Made by a program: the position numbers and the translations under genes. From assembly GCA_913051905.1 (NCBI GenBank), contig CAJXBY010000029.1:1-21092 (forward strand): 21,092 nucleotides of DNA, in the 5' to 3' direction. Position 1 is the stretch's first letter, and each line of letters opens with the position of its first letter. The DNA comes from an uncultured Gammaproteobacteria bacterium (lineage in GTDB: Bacteria > Pseudomonadota > Gammaproteobacteria > Arenicellales > UBA868). A model generated the notes under the pieces. It was not told the origin of the DNA. It was given only the letters and a program-made list of their open reading frames with translations, and did not search any database. Shown here in pieces: positions 15,536-21,092 of this stretch.

Positions 15536-17302
15536 TCATTGGGGTATGCCCGCTTTGCGTAGCCCCTCGATTAGGTAGGCTAGATTTTCTTTGTCTCGAA
15601 AGGGAAAGATCTGCTCGATATGGCTGATACTGACGTCCGGTTTAATACGCAACAGATCTACCATGGCTTGCTGTGCTTCGGCATCTTTTTTGGATTGGCC
15701 CAATATCGCTGCCAGTACGGCATAGGGACTGAGTTCAGCGGTTGGCTGCCGTGTTGCCTGCCGGACAGTTTCTTCAGCTTCTTCCAGTTGTCTTAAACCA
15801 AGCAGTGCCATCGATTTGGCCGTCAGGACGATCCATAAAAGCGGATCATGTGGGCTCAGTCGAATAGTCCGGTCGAGGTTCTCAATCGCCGGGCTCCATT
15901 TGCCAGCAAACATCAGAGCCGTTCCCAGACCCAGGTGTGCGTGCGCGTAGCTCGGATTGTAGGACACTGCCGCCTCGCATTCCGCTATGGATGCATCCAG
16001 CTCGTGCCTCATCTGGAGGATTCTTCCCAGCGCAAAGTGGGCATCGGCGTCGCGCTCGTCAAAAACGATAGCTTGACGCCCGCTCTCGTAAGCCTCGTCC
16101 AGGACGGCCGAACGGTCTTCCGCATAGCCGTGCATAAAGGAAAAATAAAGGGCATGAGTCAGGCCCGATTTTGCGGGTGCGAAGTTTGGTGAGATCAGTG
16201 CGGTCTGCTTGAACAGCCGTTGAGCCTCGGCATTGTCTTCTTTGTTGAAGCGATAAAGATGCCACAGGCCCCGCTGATAACTTTCCCATGCATCCAGGCT
16301 TTCGGGAGGCAACCGTTGGGCGCGGTCTCGTTCGACCTGGTCAATTTCCGGTCCGATCGCGGCGACGATCGCTTCGGTGATCTCGTCTTGTACTGCGAAT
16401 ATATCCGTCAGTTCACGATCATAGCGTTCAGCCCAGATATGGTTTCCGCTTGTGCCTTCGATCAACTGGGCCGTCAGGCGAATACGCGAGCCGCCTTTGC
16501 GGATGCTGCCTTCCAGTACGTAGCGGACGCCTAGATCACGGGATACATCGCGAAGATCTGGTGACTGGCCCTTGTACGCAAAAGTGGAATTTCTGGCGAT
16601 GACGAAGAGGGACCGGTAACGCGAGAGACCGGTGATGATGTCTTCTGCCATCCCGTCGGCGAAAAACTCCTGTTCAGGGTCGCCGGACATGTTTTGGAAT
16701 GGAAGCACCGCGATCGAAGGTTTGTCGGGAAGGGGCAGCGGTGCAGGGGTGTCAGGGTCTGACTGAGCAACGCTCCTGGGAATCAGCCGGTAGCAGCGTA
16801 CCGGTCTGTCGAGTCCTTTGACTGCCTGATCCCCTAGGTCCTCGATCGCAGCGTCCACCGAGAGCGACACATGTTCGTGAACATTAGTGGAGATGCAGAT
16901 CTCGCCCGGCTCGGCGAGGGTCTCCATGCGGGCTGCAATGTTGACGCCGTTCCCGTAAAGATCGTCTTCGTCGATGATAACGTCGCCAAGGCTGATGCCG
17001 ATTCGCAGAAGAACGTGGTGCTCGTCGTCCAGCAAAGCGTTGCGTCGACTGAGGTCTTCTTGTATGTCCAGGGCAGCCTGCACGGCATTCAAGGCGCTGC
17101 TGAATTCGACCAGTGCCCCGTCACCCGTATTTTTGAATATCCTCCCGCCATGACGTTCGATGACGGGATCAAATACCTCTGCACGCAACGCCTTCAGGCG
17201 GGTGAGGGTCCCGTTCTCATCGACCGCCATCATGCCCGAATAACCGACCACATCGGACACCAGAATCGCTGCGAGGCGGCGCTGCATTCGCTCTTCGACC
17301 AT
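15536..17302 (-). CDS. Class III adenylate/guanylate cyclase with TolB-like and TPR regions
   Basis: A 588-residue protein with an N-terminal class III cyclase domain (about 6-172), a TolB-like segment (about 193-315) and TPR repeats to the C terminus. In the cyclase domain the metal-binding aspartates D17 (SDVVGYS) and D61 (NTGDG), the base-recognising K57 and D114 (DDLYG) and the transition-state pair N121/R125 (VNIAARM) are all present, so it should be active and the K/D pair favours ATP. The TolB-like part starts SIAVLPFQNMSGDPEQEFFADG and contains YVLEGSIRKGG. TPR-like repeats appear from about 330, for example ADAHFALGRIL and AHAHLGLGTAL. There is no membrane segment. This architecture is common in alphaproteobacteria such as rhizobia. 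It starts at ATG 17302; the ATG at residue 6 is an alternative. Divergent from the aldolase gene. Confidence 0.93.
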   Translation of the reverse strand: MVEERMQRRLAAILVSDVVGYSGMMAVDENGTLTRLKALRAEVFDPVIERHGGRIFKNTGDGALVEFSSALNAVQAALDIQEDLSRRNALLDDEHHVLLRIGISLGDVIIDEDDLYGNGVNIAARMETLAEPGEICISTNVHEHVSLSVDAAIEDLGDQAVKGLDRPVRCYRLIPRSVAQSDPDTPAPLPLPDKPSIAVLPFQNMSGDPEQEFFADGMAEDIITGLSRYRSLFVIARNSTFAYKGQSPDLRDVSRDLGVRYVLEGSIRKGGSRIRLTAQLIEGTSGNHIWAERYDRELTDIFAVQDEITEAIVAAIGPEIDQVERDRAQRLPPESLDAWESYQRGLWHLYRFNKEDNAEAQRLFKQTALISPNFAPAKSGLTHALYFSFMHGYAEDRSAVLDEAYESGRQAIVFDERDADAHFALGRILQMRHELDASIAECEAAVSYNPSYAHAHLGLGTALMFAGKWSPAIENLDRTIRLSPHDPLLWIVLTAKSMALLGLRQLEEAEETVRQATRQPTAELSPYAVLAAILGQSKKDAEAQQAMVDLLRIKPDVSISHIEQIFPFRDKENLAYLIEGLRKAGIPQ

Positions 17303-17374
17303 TTTCCAGCTTTATTCTGATCGCTCCGTCGGTCACTGATTGTAAGGACGCCACGTGGAGCCTGTCTATTGAGG

Positions 17375-17404
17375 TTGATCCATCCCGCAATTTCCTGCTG
17401 TAAT
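17375..17404 (+). promoter_or_regulatory. Candidate promoter for the class II aldolase gene
   Basis: TTGATC (17375-17380) is followed after 18 nt by TGTAAT (17399-17404), which matches TATAAT at 5 of 6 bases and carries an upstream TGC, making an extended -10. A start site would fall about 25 nt before the ATG. It lies in the 134-bp divergent gap with the cyclase gene. Confidence 0.4.
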
Positions 17405-17436
17405 CTATTGATCTCCTCTGGCCGGGCACTTGGAAA

Positions 17437-18231
17437 ATGAACATTTCAGAAGCTGGACTTCGATTGATCGATCGGGGTATTGATCGGGCGGAGTGGATTT
17501 TGAGAGTTGAACTCGCGTGCCTGTTTCGAATTAATGCACACCTTGGCTGGGAAGATTCAATCAATACCCACAGTACGGTGCGCGTGCCGGGGGATGACCA
17601 TCACTTCCTGATTAATCCCTTCGGGTTACGCCTTGGTGAAGTAAAGGCGTCGGACCTGATCAAGATCGATCTGGACGGCAATGTCATTGGGCCCTCGAAG
17701 CACCCAGTCAATAGGGCGGGCTATGTCATTCACAGTGCGATTCATATGCAGCGCGAGGATGCTCGCTGCGTGATACATACACATACCTTGCCAGGAATGG
17801 CGGTGGCGGCCATGGCCGACGGATTACAGGTCCACAATATCTTCGGTCTAGGATTTCATGACAGGATTTCGTATCACGAATTCGAAGGTGCGAGCGGGGA
17901 TCACAATATCAGTGAACGGGACCGCCTGGCTGAGAGCCTGGGATCATCGAACAAGGCGATGATTATGCGCAATCATGGCTTGTTGACGGTTGGGGAGACC
18001 GTTGCCGAAGCCTTTGTCTGGATGTATCGACTTGACCGGGCCTGTCAGGTTCAGGCCATGGTGCAGGGAACACCGGGCCGGTTTGTGACCCCATCGCTGC
18101 AGGCCGCCGAATCCACTGTCAAAGGGACAGAGAATTTCGTCAATGGTTTTGGAGCATGTCGTCCCGGAGAGCTTGAGTTCTCTGCCTTCATGCGGCTGAT
18201 GAGCGAGATTGATCCAAGTTTTAGTGACTGA
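17437..18231 (+). CDS. Class II aldolase/adducin-fold protein
   Basis: The 264-residue product matches the class II aldolase/adducin family across its length: SINTHSTVRVPGDDHHFLIN near residues 41-60, SDLIKIDLDGNV, AGYVIHSAIHMQREDARCVI then HTHT with H114 and H116, the YHEFEGASGDHN stretch, and MRNHGLLTVG with H180. These three histidines are the zinc ligands of fuculose-1-phosphate aldolase (92, 94, 155). By remembered alignment the catalytic Glu73 of that enzyme falls at G95, so classical sugar-phosphate aldolase chemistry is uncertain, as for many proteins of this subgroup, which are annotated as decarboxylases or unknowns. The start is ATG 17437 just after GGAA, a weak ribosome site. It is convergent with the third LLM gene. 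Confidence 0.9.
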   Translation: MNISEAGLRLIDRGIDRAEWILRVELACLFRINAHLGWEDSINTHSTVRVPGDDHHFLINPFGLRLGEVKASDLIKIDLDGNVIGPSKHPVNRAGYVIHSAIHMQREDARCVIHTHTLPGMAVAAMADGLQVHNIFGLGFHDRISYHEFEGASGDHNISERDRLAESLGSSNKAMIMRNHGLLTVGETVAEAFVWMYRLDRACQVQAMVQGTPGRFVTPSLQAAESTVKGTENFVNGFGACRPGELEFSAFMRLMSEIDPSFSD

Positions 18232-18267
18232 AATCGAATCGGGTCAATGCTCGTTCGACCGGTCGGT

Positions 18268-18287
18268 CCGGTTATTGGGCTAACCGG
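18268..18287. terminator. Hairpin between convergent aldolase and LLM genes
   Basis: CCGGTTA (18268-18274) and TAACCGG (18281-18287) form a perfect 7-bp stem with a 6-nt loop; the stem overlaps the TAG stop (18280-18282) of the minus-strand LLM gene. Lying between convergent genes it could act both ways, but neither strand has a T-run. Confidence 0.35.
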
Positions 18288-19140
18288 GTGCAAAAGCCTC
18301 CAACGTACGCTCTGCTGCATCGAGATCGCCGGCCGGATGGACCGGCTGAATGCACACGTGGGTTGCACCGGCGTCGAAGTGCTCCTCCAGTCGGCGCTGA
18401 ATCTGGTCCACGCTTCCGGAGATGACCATGGCGTCAATAAACCGGTCGCTGCCACCGCCATCGAGATCGGCCTCGGTGAATCCGAGACTGAGCCAGCAGC
18501 GGCGGTAGTTCGGCAACACGAGATACCGCTCTAGCTCCGCACGGCCCAATGCCCTGGCAGTGCTCGTTGTCTCTTCCAGGCACACTTTCTGCTCCACTGC
18601 CAGCCAGTTATCCGGACCGAGGATGCTTTTCGCCCGGGCGGTGTGTTCTGGTGTGACGTTGTAAGGCACGGCCCCTCGGGTCAGCTCAGCGGAAAGCGCC
18701 AGCATGCGGGGGCCCAGTGCCGCGAGCACGATCGGCCAGTTCTCGCTGTCCTTGGCGTCCGCATAGATCTTTCCGAGGTACTCCCGCATCGTCGATAGCG
18801 GTTTTGTATACGTGTGGCCCCGGAGATTTTCCACCATGGGGACATGGGATACGCCGAGCCCCAATACAAAACGGTTGCCGGATATTGCCGATAGGGTCTG
18901 CAATCCCTGGCGTGAAGCCCAAGCATCACGGGCATAAATGTTGGCAATCGAGCTGCCGATACAGATTTTCCGGGTCTGTGACAGTAGAAAGCTGCCAAGG
19001 GACATCGACTCAAACCCCCTTGCTTCGGAGTACCACAGCGTGCCGTAACCCAGTGACTCGGCCTTGTTGACGAATCGATTCCATTCCACCGGCGTCAGTT
19101 TGTCGGCGCCATACCATACACCCAGTCGACCAAGGTCCAT
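18280..19140 (-). CDS. LLM class flavin-dependent oxidoreductase, TIGR03620-like (third of three)
   Basis: The 286-residue product is a luciferase-like enzyme whose order of motifs matches the group called 'F420-dependent oxidoreductase, MSMEG_4141 family' (TIGR03620) from memory. It begins MDLGRLGVWYGADKLTPVEW, then AESLGYGTLWYSEA near residues 27-40, NIYARDAWASRQGLQTLSAI near 62-81, GNRFVLGLGVSHVPMVENLR near 83-102, a WPIVLAALGPRMLALSAE block, and the C-terminal HFDAGATHVCIQPVHP. The ATG at 19140 has AAGGGA 7 nt upstream; the longer frame to 19176 lacks a ribosome site. F420 is not assured: producers are uncommon among Pseudomonadota, and no F420 biosynthesis gene is in view. It stands alone on its strand, convergent with the aldolase gene and divergent from the HyuA gene. 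Confidence 0.85.
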   Translation of the reverse strand: MDLGRLGVWYGADKLTPVEWNRFVNKAESLGYGTLWYSEARGFESMSLGSFLLSQTRKICIGSSIANIYARDAWASRQGLQTLSAISGNRFVLGLGVSHVPMVENLRGHTYTKPLSTMREYLGKIYADAKDSENWPIVLAALGPRMLALSAELTRGAVPYNVTPEHTARAKSILGPDNWLAVEQKVCLEETTSTARALGRAELERYLVLPNYRRCWLSLGFTEADLDGGGSDRFIDAMVISGSVDQIQRRLEEHFDAGATHVCIQPVHPAGDLDAAERTLEAFAPG

Positions 19141-19619
19141 TGTGTTTCCCTTCTGCGTTGCCCAATGTTCAGTCAAAGAGTCTGATCCAAGTCAGCGGTT
19201 CAAGTCCAGGTGTTTCCGGAAAGGATCACCGGAACGAGACCGTGTTTTGTCTTTTTTGGGGATCTCAATATGAACAAGCAAGCGGTCGCTGCGAGGGCCC
19301 GGAATTCGGTGGGCTGCTGGGACCGGCCGCTTTGGTGCACAGAAACAACGCTATTCTTCGACAGCAACATGGTGGTATAAAGCCTCTGGCTCGCACAACC
19401 CAAGGGCTGGAAAAGGGTTTACCGTCAATCGCCCCGGTTGACTCATTGTGGTGATGTCGGTAAGTCCTGGAACACGTGGGTCTCTGTTTCGGCAAATAAA
19501 TCAGAGTTCGGAGAACCCAGTCGATTGAAGAAGAGATTTGTTTTGTCTGAAAATAAAGAAGGTAAATGAAACAAACCGGATCGGCTGTAACCCGCTCCTC
19601 CTACTGACAGGAACAATCA
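19141..19619. other. 479-bp intergenic gap before the HyuA gene
   Basis: This is the longest gene-free stretch in the window. It contains a 10-bp palindrome TTTCCGGAAA (19213-19222) and a 36-codon open frame from ATG 19270 to TAA 19380 (product rich in W, C and T, ending FFDSNMVV) with GGGGATC upstream, too short and unrecognised to call a gene. No decayed transposase or tRNA was found. A plausible promoter lies near its right end. It may carry binding sites for regulation of hyuA or simply be spacer. Confidence 0.5.
19525..19554 (+). promoter_or_regulatory. Possible promoter for the HyuA gene
   Basis: TTGAAG (19525-19530) and GAAAAT (19549-19554) each match consensus at 4 of 6 bases, 18 nt apart, in an AT-rich stretch about 65 nt before the HyuA start. 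Weak evidence. Confidence 0.25.
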
Positions 19620-21092
19620 ATGCGCTGTGTTGGGATCGATGTTGGCGGTACCTTTACCGATATCGTTGTCTACGACGAGGAATCCGGAGAGTTGATCGCC
19701 AGCAAGAGCCCGACGACGCCGGAAAACCCTGCCGAAGGCGTGATCAACGTCTTGCAGAAGATGTCAATCGATCTCGCACAAGTGACAAGTTTTCGTCACG
19801 GTGCCACGGTCGCAACCAATACCGCACTGGAGCGGAAGGGAGCCCGGCTTGGCGTGATCACGACCCAGGGCTTTCGCGATGTCTTGATCATCGGTCGGGG
19901 TAACCGAACCCTACTGTATGACATCAAGGCTGTGCGTCCGGAAGGTCTGGTGAAGCGCTCACGTGTCATCGAAGTGGCTGAAAGGGTGGGGCCGGGTGGT
20001 GAGATTCTGGTGCCTCTGGATGAAAACGCAGTCGCTGAAGCGACGATCCTGCTGCGTGAACAAGGCGTAGAAACAATCGCGATCTGCTTTCTGCACAGCT
20101 ACGTGAATCCGCAACCGGAGCGGAAAGCAGCAGAGATTGTCGAACGCACCTGGCCGGGAGCGCTGGTCTGTACGTCTTCACAGGTCTTGCCCGAGCGCCG
20201 TGAGTACGAGCGTTTTTCCACGACGGCGCTGAACGCGTACATCGCGCCCCGGATGTCGGGTTATCTGAATCAGCTTTCCGCTTCGCTGCGAACCGGCGGA
20301 CTTACCGTCACGCCCGAAATCATGAGTTCCAGCGGCGGTTCCTGGCCATTCGATGAAATGGCACAGCTGCCAGTCAACTCGATGCTGTCGGGCCCCGCCG
20401 GCGGCGTGATCGGTACGGTTGAGTTCGCACGTAATCTTGATATCGACAACGTCATTACCTATGACATGGGCGGTACCAGTACTGATACCTGCCTGATCCG
20501 AGGCGGGCGCTACGCTCTGGCCACAGAGGGAATGGTTGGCGGCCTGCCTAATCGTGCACCAGAAATCGAGATAAACACGGTAGGTGCGGGTGGTGGTTCT
20601 CTGGCCTATCTTGGAGATGGTGGGTTTCTTAACGTGGGTCCACGATCTGCCGGCGCTTTCCCAGGTCCTGCCTGTTATGGCTACGGCAGCACTGAGCCCA
20701 CCGTTACTGATGCCAACGTCGTACTGGGCCGCTTTCGACCCATGCAGCCACTGGGCGGTGAGATCACGATTGATGTGGATGCTGCCGAGCAGGCGGTCGA
20801 CGGTCTAGCTGCGCAGCTTAAACTGGATCGCATGAAGACTGCGGAAGGCATTATCCAGATTGCTGTCACGCGGATGACTGTTGCCATCAAAGAGATTTCG
20901 GTGATGCGTGGCATTGACCCGCGTGATTTTTCTCTGCTCGCCTACGGTGGGGCCGGCCCTTTGCATGCGGCACTGATTGCCAATGAGTTGGGTATGAGCC
21001 AGGTGCTGATTCCGCCGCTCTCCGGCAGTTTTTCAGCCTACGGTCTTCTTGTGGCAGACCGTCGCCGTGACCGGTCTCTGACCCGGCAGCTT
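19620..21092 (+). CDS. Hydantoinase A/5-oxoprolinase-type ATPase subunit (HyuA-like), N-terminal part
   Basis: The first 491 codons of a gene that runs off the right edge; the family is usually about 690 residues. It begins MRCVGIDVGGTFTDIVVYDE, the phosphate-1 loop of the actin-like ATPase fold, followed by RHGATVATNTALERKGARLG near 58-80, SGPAGGVIG near 258-270, YDMGGTSTDTCLI (phosphate-2 loop) near 280-292, and GGAGPLHAALIANELG near 446-460. Such proteins pair with HyuB to hydrolyse cyclic amides or imides with ATP (N-methylhydantoin, 5-oxoproline, caprolactam) or act as acetone carboxylase subunits. HyuB would be expected just downstream. The ribosome site AGGA, 7 nt before ATG 19620, fixes the start. 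It is unrelated in sequence to PxpABC, so the window holds two different ATP-dependent lactam/imide-opening systems. Confidence 0.93.
   Translation, partial: MRCVGIDVGGTFTDIVVYDEESGELIASKSPTTPENPAEGVINVLQKMSIDLAQVTSFRHGATVATNTALERKGARLGVITTQGFRDVLIIGRGNRTLLYDIKAVRPEGLVKRSRVIEVAERVGPGGEILVPLDENAVAEATILLREQGVETIAICFLHSYVNPQPERKAAEIVERTWPGALVCTSSQVLPERREYERFSTTALNAYIAPRMSGYLNQLSASLRTGGLTVTPEIMSSSGGSWPFDEMAQLPVNSMLSGPAGGVIGTVEFARNLDIDNVITYDMGGTSTDTCLIRGGRYALATEGMVGGLPNRAPEIEINTVGAGGGSLAYLGDGGFLNVGPRSAGAFPGPACYGYGSTEPTVTDANVVLGRFRPMQPLGGEITIDVDAAEQAVDGLAAQLKLDRMKTAEGIIQIAVTRMTVAIKEISVMRGIDPRDFSLLAYGGAGPLHAALIANELGMSQVLIPPLSGSFSAYGLLVADRRRDRSLTRQL

Noticed and set aside
19196..19216. GCGGTTCAAGTCC looks like a tRNA T-arm.
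   Set aside because: The flanking bases do not form a five-pair T stem, and no acceptor, D-arm or anticodon arm can be built around it on either strand.
19270..19380. A 36-codon small open frame in the long gap before hyuA.
   Set aside because: Only a modest ribosome site and no recognised product; an open frame of this length is expected by chance.

Overview
The window is about 21 kb of gene-dense bacterial chromosome of moderate GC (mid-50s percent by eye). Short intergenic gaps, GTGA and TTGA stop/start overlaps, a tripartite DctPQM TRAP transporter, a TolB/TPR-type class III cyclase and many oxidoreductases fit a heterotrophic Pseudomonadota, possibly marine or soil, of alpha or gamma type. 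I cannot place it more closely. I see no tRNA, rRNA, CRISPR array, insertion sequence or phage gene.

Layout. Bases 1-4389 (minus strand) read, in transcription order, pxpB, pxpC, a molybdopterin-binding (CoxL-like) hydroxylase subunit, and the start of its FAD (CoxM-like) subunit, which runs off the left edge. pxpA (4508-5281, plus) diverges from pxpB across a 118-bp promoter region, so all three 5-oxoprolinase subunits are present. Bases 5443-8716 (minus) hold dctP, dctQ and dctM, with a perfect 12-bp hairpin between dctP and dctQ. Upstream on the same strand (8951-11672) lie a two-subunit class I CoA-transferase of GctAB size and a luciferase-like (LLM) flavin oxidoreductase, and before them a small DUF6166-like protein.

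From 12448 the plus strand carries a second LLM protein with a TTG start, a divergent PanB-like protein and a SAM methyltransferase. A class III adenylate cyclase with TolB-like and TPR regions (15536-17302) is on the minus strand, followed by a class II aldolase/adducin-fold protein (plus), a third LLM protein (minus), a 479-bp gap, and a HyuA/5-oxoprolinase-type ATPase (plus) cut off by the right edge.

Reading of the whole: the genes fit a catabolic island for small organic acids and cyclic amides. An uptake system for organic anions, a molybdenum hydroxylase, two unrelated ATP-dependent lactam/imide-opening systems (PxpABC and HyuA), three flavin oxidoreductases and a CoA-transferase could together hydroxylate, open and activate an N-heterocyclic or lactam compound. 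That pathway is inference from gene content; no substrate can be read from the sequence. The most notable single item is the PanB-like protein, which keeps the fold signatures and the catalytic glutamate but appears to have lost the magnesium ligands of true ketopantoate hydroxymethyltransferase.
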